Shown piece after piece: positions 23,281-35,359 of a stretch of 64,000 nt of DNA. Source of the stretch: Lepiota brunneoincarnata (Eukaryota; Basidiomycota; Agaricomycetes; Agaricales; Agaricaceae); assembly GCA_023014365.1 (NCBI GenBank), contig JAEBUN010000023.1, positions 124,001 to 188,000 on the forward strand, given 5' to 3'. Within the stretch, counting starts at the first letter, position 1. Every line of letters starts with the position of its first letter. The position numbers and the translations under genes are program-made. Below the pieces are notes generated by a model. That model had not been told where the DNA came from. It made no database searches and was given only the letters and a program-made list of their open reading frames with translations.

Positions 23281-24442
23281 GTACTGAGAAAGGGCGGATG
23301 TTTGGTTTAGACTTTCGCAGGCGTCCACACGTACGCAAGGTGACCTGATGCATTTATTCGCACCAAACGATCGGTTCCGTAGAGTTTGAAAACTTGTCAC
23401 TACAGAATTACGTTCAGCGGTACGATTGGTATCTTCATTTAACCCCCTGCCAGGTCCCAAGCTTACGATTAGGCTGCTACCAAACATTTCAACCCTATTC
23501 AGACTGTCGAAGTGCATCAGCTCGTTAATGCGCTCGTACAAGAGCCTGGGGAGCGTTACCGTCCGTGGCGCGGTTTATGGGCTTGATTATAAATGTATTC
23601 TGAATTTAAAAAACCACCAGCATCCGAGATCGCTCCGCAGCTCACAACTGGAGTATACGATAAGCCCATCAGAGGCGCTGAGGTGGACGGGTTGTGAGTA
23701 TTCTCAAAATACCTTCTCTCAAACCACTACAAAACCTTGTGGCCAGAGAGGCCCACGTCGCCGAACATACAATTCCTTGGAATCTGCCAGGCATCCGTAT
23801 GTACGTTGTACAAACGCAACCCACCTTTATGACATAGCGAACGGACCCACAGGGGACTCATAGGTGAAGGTCAAAATACACCGGACAACCCTCGAACCTA
23901 CCGCTGTATGCTTTCGGGTTTTGGCCAAATCGGTCGGACCTCACGGAGCGCTTACCTATTGATTTCATAGCTGCATGCCCTAGAAAAGGTTAAGAAGCAC
24001 ACTTTCTGCTTGTCTTCTTGCATTCCAACTATCGCTTAGTGCCCTAACTGCCGCTGCCACTGACCCTGGGACCGATACCCAATCATTGAACCATCCTGAA
24101 ACTAGTTATTCCCCCCCTCCCCCCCCTCTATCACTACTGCCCTGTTTGAAGTCCCCAGGCGTCTGGAGTTTCCGTACTCATCAGCCCAGTTCACCGAAAC
24201 CGAGAAGGTTGACCTTGCGAGCATTTCGTGAACCAATCATACGCTCTTACTATGCTTGGGGGATGATACTCTTTCCTACACAAGGATAATAATACGCTAA
24301 ATGATGGCCTATCACCTCTCTTGATCCATTTTTTGTGGTGAAATTTCGTCTCGATTTCCATTGGCCTCGTTTTAGTATACATGGTCTCAAAATAGTACAC
24401 ATTCGAACAACATAATAACCATCATGGCGTAGCGTGACAAAA

Positions 24443-27060
24443 TCAAGCATTAGCCTTCTCGAATTCCCGAGTAAACTCCTCCATCGCATCCAAAGTCTGC
24501 ATAAGATGCGCATAAGACAGCTTCTGCGCCTTGGCAGTTGCGTGACTCTGAGCAGTTCTCACAGCATTCTTGATCTGCCTCCCATTAATCGCCCTCTTTG
24601 AAAGATCCATCACCTGCCCGTCTGTGATTTCACCTCCTCCTCCTCCTCCTCCTCCTGAGGCCAGGGCACCGACCTTTGTCAAGAATGCCTTCCACACTTG
24701 CGCTTTGGACTCCAGGGAGAGTTCACTAAAGTGCAAGGCGACATGAATGCGGGAGAGGAACGCCTCATCGAATGCTTTAACCCTGTTCGTGGTGAGGAAG
24801 AGGATGCCACGGTAGTATTCGACGTGACGGAGGAACACGGCAACCATGGCGTTACGTTCGAGATCATGCAACGAACGTTGCTCCAGGAATACATCCGCCT
24901 ATTAATAATACTTTGTCAGCGCCGGGAAGTGAGATGGCAAAAGGTGACATACTTCATCAATCAGTACGATGGCTTTCCAAACCGTCGCAAGATCAAACAC
25001 CCTCTCAAGCGCTGCATCCAACGCAGCAGCATTAGTACCCAAATCACCAGCACCGAACTACATACAACGGCCTCTGGACATGTTCACTCGTAGCTTCTGC
25101 CGAAAACGTCTTGCCGACACCCGGAGGACCAAACAAGTTAATAACAAGACCGTGACCCTTGCCTTTGATAAAATCATCAAAATTGAGCTCCTTGTGATGG
25201 GACTCCACCAGGGACTTTAAGAGATCTTTCCTGCCAGGCGCAAGAACGAGATTGGCAAAGGCGGCGGTGTTCCATTCGACGGGGCTGATGTAGTCCACGC
25301 TGAATTCGACTATGGAATAAGTGTTAGGATTTATTTTTCTTGGGGGAGGAGGAGAGTGGGGGAGGGAATTCGCACGTACGCCAGATCTTATCAGCGAGAC
25401 TGAAGCCGTATACGACCGTCGAAGCAAGGAGATAATCCTCCTCTTGGTATTCTTCTTTCGTTATATCCTCGTACGGGCCTTTATGAGATTCTATAATGAC
25501 GCCTATTTCATAACTGTATGAGTATTTGTCATGCGAGGTGGGAGCGAGTAGGATTAACCATCAGGGTTCCGGGGCGCAGAGGGGTTGATGAGATTCCCAT
25601 AGGGGTCTTGTGTTTGTTGGTGCCCATTCCATCTAGCAGTCTGTACTTCATCCTCCTCAGTCTCGACGACACGAGGTACGGGTGTGGGATACTGATAGTT
25701 GGGATTGAGACGGCGGAACGTAGCTGGTGTGAAAATTTCAGCCCCTATCTTTGCTTCCAGCCACCAGATGGGAGTAGCGCTCACCTCTGTCGACCATAAT
25801 GCGGCTCCTAACATGATGCCTCAAAGCCTTATCGCAAACACGAAGCGCCGCGACTCCATCATACTGAACATGATGGATTCCAAAAAAGCCCAAACCACCT
25901 CTTCCCGCGTTCGAATTGCCATTTCCCTCAAAGCTTGCTCCTTCATTCCTTTCTCCCCACTAAAGAACTTGATAGGATACGCATCCAAACTCTGGATCTC
26001 AACAACTCCTCTCATCATCCTGAATCGAAACGTTCGTCACAACCCGTCCAACACCAACACTCTGCGTAACCGGTCGATCGACCATATCAACACTCTCAAG
26101 AGTGAGCTGGATCACCCGCTTACCATCCACAGCAGTCCGGACCCAATGACGTAGTTTGAATAGACGAGGTTGTCCAGTGACGACACAGCGCGCGACGAAA
26201 ATGGTACGGGGAACGAGGATGTATGGGAGTAGATCCCATTGAATTTCGCCGTGAGATGTCAATCGTCGGATCGTCGCGAGTGTTCCTTTGTAGTCGTTTG
26301 CCAGGGTGTCGATGAGGACGTCGACGGATTTCGCGACGTGGATGTCTTCCTGGCTTGGTTGTTTCTTGGCTTGGAGAGCATCCCGATAGGCGATGAATTG
26401 GTCAAAGAAAGTAAGGAATATCTCTGGGTCCATCTATATTGATTAAAGTAGGGGCGCGCGTAAATGGGGGGGAGGAGTTCTCGCATCAGCGGTTTCTTTG
26501 CTTACTTCGAGAGGGTCAGCATTCCACGAGATACCAGGCCAGGATTGGATAACATCTTTGCATGCTTTGAGGATATAGGGGCTCTTAACGACGATCTTGA
26601 CCCCGACTTCGGCCAATTCCTGCCGTGGGATAGTACGGACGATGCTAAGTAGTAACGCCCATCTTAATACTGGTTTCATCAATAGATCAGGGATAGAACA
26701 TACACAAAAAGAAAGTCTTTCCAGGGATCGTTGCCGTTATTACTTGCGCCAACGGGAACCGCTTCGACGGCGACCCTCGCGCTTGTGTTCTGAGGTCATG
26801 TTAGGTGGTATTAATAATTAACAAACCACCTAACAGAACTAACCCTGTACTTTCCAGCTGCGGGTCCACCAGCTGTAATAGTAATCAACGCGCTTGATCT
26901 TGAGCGAGGGAGGCGTCAATTGAGAATCAGCTTCGCGAACAGTGGCGGTGGTTGAACCCTTGGACTCTGCATCAGTCCCATTATCAAGGTCAACACTCAT
27001 GCTCTCAGGCTGGGAGCGGGAGTTTGAGTTTTTCATGAGCGTAGAAAGGCGGCGATGCAT
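24443..27060 (-). CDS. AAA+ ATPase with DUF7025-like N-terminal domain
   Basis: A fungal family of large P-loop ATPases of unknown substrate. The ATG at 27060 opens a Ser-rich N-terminus; later exons give WALLLSIVRTIPRQELAEVG, DPEIFLTFFDQFIAY and WDLLPYILVPRTIFVARCVV followed by TGQPRLFKLRHWV, and IQSLDAYPIKFF, the conserved core of DUF7025. The ATPase follows: FAFANLVL-type lead (AAFANLVLAPGRKDLL), Walker A GPPGVGKT at about 25130, Walker B KAIVLIDEADVFLEQ across an intron at about 24953-24901, sensor-1 ILFLTTNRVKAFDEAF, arginine-finger region SRIHVALHF, and a lid helix. A (TCC)n tract near 24640-24655 encodes eight Gly. Frame corrections are needed near 26015, near 25900 and at about 25054 (extra base between LYVV and GAGDLGTNA). 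Stop at 24443. Confidence 0.85.
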
Positions 27061-28861
27061 GGTGTAGTGGGGTGGTTGCAACGCGGGGATGATATGCCGG
27101 TAACGATGGGTTGGTTACTTATATCCTTGTATATGGGCGTTTGATCATTGTGATGCTGTTAAATGAGTCAGCGTTAGCCATAGGAGCGAGGCTTCTATGA
27201 GGGTCGTGTACCAAAAGCGGTGCGACAAATGGATGTTATTGACAGTGCCTGGTGACGCCCTGATGGAGATACTGTTGAATTGAAATATTTGCTGGTCTAA
27301 TCTTTGAGAGCCCTCGTCGGTCCCAATCCTGAGGAACTTTGCGTGGCTTCGAGTTCTCATCCAAGCCTGAGGGGAGAGCGACCTGAACAGACTTATCGAT
27401 CAGACCCAATGTTCTAACTGCGGAGAACTCCGGAGTATGTAATATGCAGTGCGAGCGCCATCGAACCTGAAATTTTGTTCCAGGGAATATGTTCCAAGGG
27501 AAATCTGGCGCCTCGTCGGAAGACTGCCATCGAGAGATCAGAAAGCCTTCGGTATGTTTGTACAGGATGATTTTCCTCTCCACGACTTGCAACTGCTGTG
27601 AGAACCAATGTATAGGCCATGGAGCGCAGTGTCTTATTCACTCTGAGTGTCTGGCCTTGCAAAATATTCAAAGTTCAGTCCGGGGTCGAGTAAATGTATT
27701 CGAACCGTAAATAAAGGAGTTTTCAGCCGCATTCGTGCTTACAAACATCGCTGGATGCCAGACACGGCAGCCCCTGCTCCCCCTTTTTTTTTTCTTTCTA
27801 GAAACCCAGCCAAGCGACCGTCTGATGGGTCGGAAACAATGCGCAGCATCGGTGACCACACAGCATAGCTTTAATGAGCCAACGTGACTGGATGTGCGCG
27901 CACGTGAGTGTCCAGGAAACAGCGTTCGAAATGATTATGACCCGTTTTTTTCTATGGGGGTTACGATGGAGATTAACACCAAGAGACGATGACAAAATAA
28001 TCCTAAAGATCGGGCTGTGCTATAGATAAGACGGTAGGGACTCGTTCCCTCCATCTGGACATTGTAATCCCAGCATCTTATCCCATGTAGGCACCAGCGC
28101 TAGCCCCGTTCGCTCCAAAAATGCCAGGAACCAACCGAGGATATTTTTGCCAGCCCCTCCCCCCGATCACGCAAGGTCCCTTTGTAATCTAGTTTTACTC
28201 TGTGTCCATCGGCCCAAGTCTGGGGGGCTTCAACAGCAGCCGATCCAAACTATCAGATGGGAAATCATTTTCGGAAATATGGGGCGACCCATGTGGAACG
28301 TGATCTGGCAAGGGTCCGGGCGTGGGAACATATTCTTTGTGGTGAATAATAAGCGTGAACGCAAGGAGCATCGTTTAAGCGCAGGGAATGATGTCAAAGA
28401 GCCAGTTGTGGAGGATGACGGAAGAGGGATGTCCGAAAGGAGAGGAACAACGTAACCTGGGCCTATTTTTGGGCATCGGAGTAACCTCCTTCCGCACACA
28501 CCCCCTTCCTTCATAACATTGATGAGAAAGGCCCAGGAAACCATTGTCGGGACGAAGGGAACACTTATTTCCTCTTCATCGGAGCTCGCTTCCTCATTCG
28601 CAGCCAGTCAATGTGGAACAATGCCTCATTGGGGCCAGTGGTTCACATTGTTCCAACGTTCCAACGGGTCCCTCAAACATGACTTCATATATAAGGCCGC
28701 CGGTAGCAATCTTGCCCACTCCCCCCCCCCGGATCTTCATTATACAATCTTTGACACCTTTCACCTGCCCGGATCTTGCTGGCACCTTGTTTACGTATTC
28801 CCCCTTGAGTCCTTATAACAAAAACTCCCCTCCCGAGTAGTCATCCCCCCCCTTGGCAAGA
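27061..28861. other. Region without a supported gene
   Basis: Divergent upstream space between the AAA gene (-) and the P450 gene (+). Minus frames at 27671-27414 and 27592-27236 are open and read somewhat like protein, but have no motif. A CT-rich run sits near 27780 and C runs at 28727-28736. The P450 promoter should lie in the last few hundred bases. Confidence 0.4.
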
Positions 28862-31072
28862 ATGGCTGTCAGCTTCGTGGACATCCTCCTGCAGCCGCAG
28901 TCCATAGCGGTTGTTCTGCTTTCTGCGACGCTCCTGGCGGTCATCCACAGGAAGCTTTCTCGGTCCAATGGCTTACCGTTACCACCAGGACCACCAGCAG
29001 AATCTTGGATATTCGGCAATTCTATTCCCAAAGCTTTGTACGCTGCTGCTTTCTTTTTTTGTCGACGATGGCGATCATTGAGGGTAACAAAACAAAACTT
29101 GCTAGTGCGTATCGTAAATTCGAGGAGTGGACAAAAGAATATGGGCCAGTCTTCACACTGAGACAAAGTTCCACCACCGTTATCGTCATCGGCCGTCTCC
29201 AAGCTGCGATCGAAATCATGGAGAAGGAGGGTGCGGCGCTAGTGGATCGTCCAGTGAGCATTGCCGCTGGCGAGACCCTTTCAGGAGGCATGAGGGTCCT
29301 GCTCACCCCTGCAGGAGATCGGTTTAAGAAGATGCGTCGGTGAGTTGTGCCTTTTTTTTTTGGGGGGGGGGGGGGGCTCCACTTTCTTTTTTTCTCCTCT
29401 CGCTTACCTGGATTCATTTGCTCATTCGAATTTCATAGTGCTCTTCATGCCCACCTACAACCTAAAAGTGTCACAGCGTACGCGCCGAATCTGATGCGCA
29501 GTGCACGCCAGCACATCATGGATATCCTAGAAGAACCGAATAGGCACCAGGATCACGCAAAGCGGTATGTCCATATCTAGATTACTGGGGATGATAACAG
29601 CTGAACCATTTCCTTTCCAGGTACTCGGCGTCCGTAGTAATGGCACTAGCCTATGGCAAGATTCCCAAATCGTACTTTGATCCCGTCGTGCTTGCCGTGA
29701 ACCGTTGTCTCACCCGCCTTGGAAATAACTTGCGACCGGGTCTTTGGAGGGTTGACTCGTGGCCGATCCTTCGGTGAGCCCAGCTTCTTTTTTTTTTTCC
29801 AAAATAGTCGGTGGACTAATCCTATTGGGGGGGTTTTGCGTAATCTAGTTATGTGCCTGGTTACCTCAAGGAATTACAAGAGGGGCACAAGGAGGAACTT
29901 GCTCTGTTCAAAGGACAATTGACTGAAGTAAGGGAGAAGATGGTTCGTTTCTTCTTCCCCCAACGATTAGTCACCCTGTTGCTGATTAGACTCCTACAGG
30001 AGCGAGGCGAGGAAGTTACACAGTCCTTTGGCAAATACCTCATTGAGAGGCAGAAGGAGCTTGAACTCTCGGACGACGAAACAGCATACCTGGCAGGAAG
30101 CATGTTTGGTGCCGGTTCAGATACAACTGCCTCCGCGATCAGTATTGGCGTCTTGGCAGCAGCGTGTTATCCCGAGGCCCAAGAGCGAGTACAAAAGGAG
30201 TTGGATGCGGTAATCGGGAGGGAGCGGCGTAAGTGCTTTTTTTTTGTTTTTGTTTTCGTCGGCGGGGGAGGGCTAATGTAGTCGTCTCTCTTTTTGTGTA
30301 GCTCCTCAGTTGAGTGATCAGGATAATCTACCTCAGACGATGGCGTTTGTGCTGGAAACGTTCAGATGGAGGCCTGTCAGTGCAGGTGGTAAGCCCTTCC
30401 CCCTCCCCCCTTCTCTTCCCCAGTTATGGGCAAACCTTCAATCTCACTCGTTCCTCTCAGGGTTCGCCCATAAGGCAACCAAAGATATTATTTGGGTAAG
30501 TGGAATGGAGTTTATCTTTACCCCCTGTATTTGTCCTGATTCATTGTAGCAAAATTATTGTATTCCAAACGGAGCAACCGTCATTGGAAATGTCTGGTAT
30601 GTCGGAATCATCAAGTGTCTCCGTTCCAGCTGACCTGGGTATCGGATTATCTCTCAGGGCCGTCGGTCGTGATCCACAATTCTTCCCCGACCCGGAAGCC
30701 TTTAACCCTCAACGATGGCTGACGCCCGAAGGAAAGATTAGGGAGGATATTAAGGCTTATACGTTTGGCTTTGGGCGTAGAGTTTGTCCGGGACAACACA
30801 TGGCTACTGCGTAAGGGTGTTTTTTTGGTCTTGTGATGTTGCATGCTTAAGAGGGGCCTGCGGGAACTTTGCATCTAGTTCTGTCTTCTTGAACACGGCA
30901 GCTTATCCAATGGGCATTCCGCATCCGTGCGGATCCGGCACACCCCATCGATGAACTTGCGTTTACCGAGTCTGCGAACAGCCATCCTTTACCATTCAAG
31001 GTGTTCTTCCAGCCTCGGGCTGCGAAGACGCTTGATGGTGTTAAGGAGTTGATGGAGGATTATGGTGAATAG
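28862..31072 (+). CDS. Cytochrome P450 monooxygenase
   Basis: Complete microsomal P450 with about ten exons. The ATG at 28862 starts a hydrophobic anchor (FVDILLQPQSIAVVLLSATL) followed by the proline hinge LPLPPGPPAESWIFGN. Exon 2 (from 29106) gives EEWTKEYGPVFTLRQ. Later exons hold the I-helix AGSDTTAS (about 30115), the K-helix ETFRWRP (ExxR, about 30355), the meander FPDPEAFNPQRW, and the heme loop FGFGRRVCPGQHMA (about 30770) with its Cys ligand. The tail ends with a TAG at 31070. Introns are 50-70 bp and several contain long T or G runs. One frame correction is needed near 30900 between VFLNTA and LIQWAFRI. Sequence style suggests the agaricomycete clans often named O-methylsterigmatocystin-oxidoreductase-like; the substrate cannot be told. 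It may be the parent of the P450 stubs at 21-23 kb or only related. Confidence 0.88.
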
Positions 31073-31487
31073 ACGATTACTAACTACTTTGGCTATATCT
31101 TTTAATACCACTGCGCATGCTTTTGCTTTCGAACAAACAAATTGTGTAATTGTAGCGTAGCTTATATAGAACTTTACTGGCAATGGTGTCCAACTGCGCA
31201 CCTGTGAAGTGGATTAACTGATCGGTCGAACGGTGGAGTTCGTATATCCATTCGGCTTGTGATACTAACGGCAACTGTGGGTTCTGCCAAGTCCCTCAAA
31301 GAGCGACCTTAGGTTCCATTTCAAACGGAATGGAAAGCGTGTGTACATTTTTAAGGGTACGGGGTGTATACAATCTTCGTCCAGCAGGCAGGCGAATGAT
31401 CGGTATAGCTCGGACATGATGGCGACTCTAGAGTGCTGACTTTGAAGGGGGAGGGTTTCGACGTGCGGAGGTTTTGATAACCCAATG

Positions 31488-32586
31488 CTAGGTTGATGAA
31501 AGAAAGAGAGAAAGTGCGGAAGCAACAAGGATATTATCGGTTTCGAACGAAATGTGCAGCAGGACCGTTTCGTCGTAGGACTCCAATGTCGCTGGCATAG
31601 CATAGCACTCCGTATTAGTTATAAGGAGGTTAAACGTTGAGCACACACTCACCAGGTTTCCGCTCCCAGCCTTTACCAGGAACAGCGCTTGTCGGCCTTT
31701 TAATGCGAGCTGTACGGTTGAGGAATTTGTTAATTTTGGATGAAGGGACGGTGGCACTGGGGTGTACGGGTCTTTTGGTTGATGCCAGCGTTCGGATTGC
31801 TCTCGATCTGGGTAGACGGTACATGTTAGGTTTTGAGTTAGCGTCGACTTTGTCAATGGATGATAACTAGTGCGAACCCGACTATGATATCTTTGGGGGT
31901 GGAAAGAGCGTGTTTGGGCTTGCGGTTCCGCTTTTTTGTGAGGTCGGATTTTCGGGAGTTTGAGGCCTGGGGTGCTGTATTCTTCTGAGAGAATGCGGCT
32001 TCGAAAAGTTCGTCCGGGAGGTAGTTGGCAGGACCTTTTGACAGGGTCTAGCTTTGATATTTTCGTGGGCGATGGCTCTGGTTCTGGATCTGAATCAACC
32101 TCCGAGTCCATCGATTCATCTTCATCACTTGAATCCGAATCAATCTCTCGATCCTCTCCCAGTTCTTCCATTCCGAAATCCTCTGCATCGCTCCCATCTT
32201 CATCCATACCCTCAACCTCGGAGTCAGAGGATCCTTCAATGGCTCCCTCGGACTCATTTCTGTCCTCCCCTTCGTCTTCCGTCGTCCTAGCATCATCCAC
32301 TTCTTCCTCACCTTCCTTGATCCTCCTCCGCAACATCCTCCTCCGCCTCCCCCGCCTCCTCCTCGCCCTTCCTTTCCTCCCTTTTTGCATATTCCTTGTT
32401 CTCCGCTGCCCTCTCTTTTAATTTTCGATCCTTTTCTCTGTTGCCCGACTTGGCCCTCTCTCGCGCCATAGCCCCTGCTTTCTGAATATGCGCATTGTGT
32501 TTTTGTACGAGTTTCTTGGACTGTGTAAGAGGAATGGCTTCTGGTGCATCAGAGTCTGAATCCGAGCTTGAAGTTGGAGAGGCCAT
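31488..32586 (-). CDS. Acidic/basic low-complexity protein, probably nuclear
   Basis: Minus-strand gene starting MASPTSSSDSDSDAPEAIPL at 32586, then a Lys/Arg/Glu helix (REKDRKLKERAAENKEYAKR) and, after a one-base frame change near 32370, RMLRRRIKEGEEEVDD and a long Asp/Glu/Ser tract (about 32280-32060). After a probable further frame change or intron near 31860, the C-terminal part reads SSKINKFLNRTARIKRPTSA and VPGKGWERKPG, then a GT donor near 31656 and an acceptor near 31588, and a last exon ending SLFLSST at 31488. The alternation of acidic tracts with basic patches is what nucleolar or ribosome-biogenesis factors look like, but I do not recognise the family. It is the last host gene before the AT-rich transposon region. 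Confidence 0.6.
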
Positions 32587-34320
32587 GTTTTTGTGATTAA
32601 AAAATATTACGGTCGACTAAAGGGGTGATTGTCGTCACATGATAAAAGCTGGCATGTGATCTCAACCAATCGCGCCAGCTGGAGTTATATTATGTGTTGT
32701 TATCTTGTCGAAAGCCCTGTTGGTTTATAATTACTGGTCAATTGTATGCTCAGAGGCCCTTAATTCTCCAGCCATAGCAATTTAGTTAGCCAGTTGGCAT
32801 GAACATATATGTTTGGACTCACATTCCTATATTGGTTTATTATCAGCTTTTTTTTCTTCTGGTTTCCTTATGGTTGGTATTCCCATTCTGTGTATTGGCC
32901 TCTTTACTGTTTGCTTCTTTGTCTTGTATTGGGTTTCCTGTCCTGTACTGAATAGTAAGACATATTGCACATAGAAAAAGTGTAACAGACAAGAAAAAAA
33001 TAATAAGGTACAATATTCCACTATCATTTGATACACCACTGTCACTTACCAAACTTAGCATTTCTGCTTCATCAGTCAGTGTGTATACTCTAATAAATTC
33101 AGGGTAAATATGTATATCTTGTATATACAATGGTATCTAGAAGTATTGCACATACATATAATCTGGTCTCTTGATCTTGGTAATTTCTTTCATGTAGCAC
33201 ATGAGGTGAAACAAAATATATTATTTAGTGCTCTAGTATATAAGAAATCATCATGGCAAAGAAAATTTATGTTTTAGTACCATACCTATATATAGTGTAT
33301 TTCTTTTACATATACAAGCTTAATTATCTTCAAAGCTATATATATAAAGCTCAAGTAAGTAACCTCTAAGATTTCTGTGTTCTTTAACCTTATTATACTA
33401 TAGTATACATTTTTCCATCTAGACTTGCTTACATTGTTAAACTTTAGTTCTCTAGGATGATCCATAGAGAAGGAATTTTGCAAGAAGAAAACAATTCATT
33501 GCTTAGACTAGCCACCCTCAAGCTTTCATTAAACATTATAGAGTATGCATGAGACCAATTGGATTGTTTTATACATGCTTATGACCTTTACTGTTATTTG
33601 AGTAAGGAATCCACTCCTGAGTAGCTTAACTTTGGTAATTAAATGTCTATACAGACTTGATTTAGCCCTACTACATAGTCAAAACTTGGAGATGGCAGAT
33701 GCTTCTTAGTCTAGCCAATCAAGGCAAAGAATTAAGAAAGAAAAAAACCTGTATAACATTAAGCTAAAAATACAAGGTAGAAAAACATATCTTTATAGAC
33801 TATTAGATATGACTATGCTCCTACTATAATTGTATAGACCTGGGTTTACTTAAATATAGATATTCTGCTAATGAAGAATTCTGATAATACTTTTTCTCAC
33901 AATTCTGAGATGAAAATATTAAGTATTAACTTGTTCCAAAGTGAATAGTTTTGTTTTCATCCCATAGTGCTCTAATCTTATCTCTTAATAAGTGATGTCC
34001 AAAAGTATTGCATGTAATCTATGTGACCAATTGCAGTGTCCTTTCTGCTCATAGATCATCAGTAATAAAGCTGAAACTATGTTTAGAACTTCTCAAACAT
34101 GTTAGGAATATACATATTGAAAATAATATCTGCTACTGTTTGAAGCTTATAAATGAAATATGTGAGGTTTTTTGTGAAAATTACTGTGTAATTCTTTTGA
34201 TCATTGCTAATCACAACATCTGGGGAGCATATAAAACCTGAAAATATTATCAGAATACCTCAGCTTTTTGCAAATATCCTCTCTATATCATGGTAGATAT
34301 ATACATCCTCTACCAAAATG
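32587..34320. other. AT-rich region without a supported gene
   Basis: Composition changes abruptly here to AT-rich and CpG-poor. No coding sequence is supported. Two sites contain a similar word (agtattgcacata near 33140 and agtattgcatgtaat near 34003) of the kind found at the ends of Tc1-like elements, so decayed transposon pieces are likely, but I could not pair any ends. Confidence 0.5.
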
Positions 34321-34329
34321 TCTTGAATA

Positions 34330-34700
34330 ATTGAGTACTAAAGGTTTAGTACTAGTAATTCTGAGATTGCTGCTAAATTTGGCATTTATTGTACCACTGT
34401 TGCCTATATCCTAGAACAGTATAGGGAATTAGGTGATCTTTACTTTGTGAATCCCAAGACTGGTCACCCAACAAAGCTGGAGGTCTGAGAGATCCAGCTT
34501 GCTATCCAGGTGCTTATGTATCAAATGTTACAGAGGTACAAAAAAAGATATTACCTCAGATATCTTGCCATATGATTGCACACAACCTCTAGACCTATGG
34601 GCTTGTCTGTAAAGTAGAGGCTATGGGCAATCTCATATGCATCATGGACTATCAATCAATGGAAGCAGGTTAATTTAGTGATGAGTCCAAATTCCTCCTA
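34330..34700 (+). pseudogene. Tc1-type transposase N-terminal relic
   Basis: The plus strand reads, with stops, SEIAAKFG, TTVAYILEQYRELGDLYFVN and PKTGHPTKLEV. This is the helix-turn-helix / GRPxKL linker layout of Tc1-like transposases. The DDE domain does not follow in phase; instead the next sequence is a truncated inverted-repeat end and a new element. A decayed 5' fragment. Confidence 0.5.
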
Positions 34701-34711
34701 TCATTGGTATT

Positions 34712-34797
34712 CTCTAGCTAGTATACATACTTGACTGTTGTGCTAGCACCCTTTAGTTTTCAAGCTACCCCTCTGCCATTTATTATACAGTGGGTCA
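34712..34797. repeat. Truncated copy of the 36.1-kb element's terminal repeat
   Basis: About 75 bp beginning ctagtatacatacttgactg after a slightly changed start, ending tgccatttattata. It matches the outer arm of the inverted repeat at 36124-36240. It stops exactly where the cagtgggtcaaaa block begins, so the Tc1-like element was inserted into it, or the two were joined by a later rearrangement. Confidence 0.75.
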
Positions 34798-35001
34798 AAA
34801 AACTGTCCCAATGTTTTCACCATATGGAAAGATCAGCTAATAGTGGACCAAGGTGATTATGTAAATACTTGGGAAAATAGACCATGATAATATAGCTATT
34901 GAGATCCTGAATCCATTTAAATCACATGATTTGTCCAAGAAATAATGGATCAATTGATTATTTAAAATATTAACTCATTGGGACAGTTTTTTGACCCTCT
35001 G
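34798..35001. repeat. Composite Tc1 terminal repeat, block 1
   Basis: About 204 bp beginning CAGTGGGTCAAAAAACTGTC and ending with its near inverse, GACAGTTTTTTGACCCTCTG. The block therefore has about 27-bp inverted repeats at its own two ends. It is homologous along its length to blocks at 37330-37545 (same orientation) and 38709-38923 (opposite orientation). Confidence 0.85.
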
Positions 35002-35359
35002 TCATTTTCCTAAAATCTGGTGTTGGACAGGCCAAATCAATACCAAATCAAGTGTGGAGATAACAAAAATTGTTATGTGACCTCTTCTATATCACATGAT
35101 CATATTGAAACCACTTCAACCATCTTTTCTTCTTACCATTACATCATAGAAATTATATCTTTTACCCAGTGCTCTCAAGTTATTTTTCTTCTTCAGAATG
35201 GCTATTCCCTGCAATAAACTCAGTCCAAACTGGTCTAGGCAAGAGTACTATTGAGCACATAATGAAAGAAGTTGATTAAGATGAGGAAAACAATAAAGGA
35301 GGACAACCCTCCATGCTATCTTCTCAGAATAAATAATCAATAATTGACTAAATCACCAC

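Larger units (their letters stand above)
21577..24380. repeat. Segmental tandem duplication, unit B (about 2.8 kb)
   Basis: Direct copy of unit A that begins cagtttgtttaggggacag. It is longer at its end: the last shared blocks (aaataccttctctc near 23705, cgccgaacatac near 23760, aatgatggcctatcacc near 24300 and ccattggcctcgtttt near 24360) are spread over 700 bp that are compressed in unit A, so either A lost or B gained sequence. It contains a run of 20 C at 22672-22691. Confidence 0.7.

Noticed and set aside
33126..34011. Tc1-like element bounded by agtattgcacata and agtattgcatgta words
   Set aside because: The two words are in the same orientation, not inverted, and no transposase lies between them.
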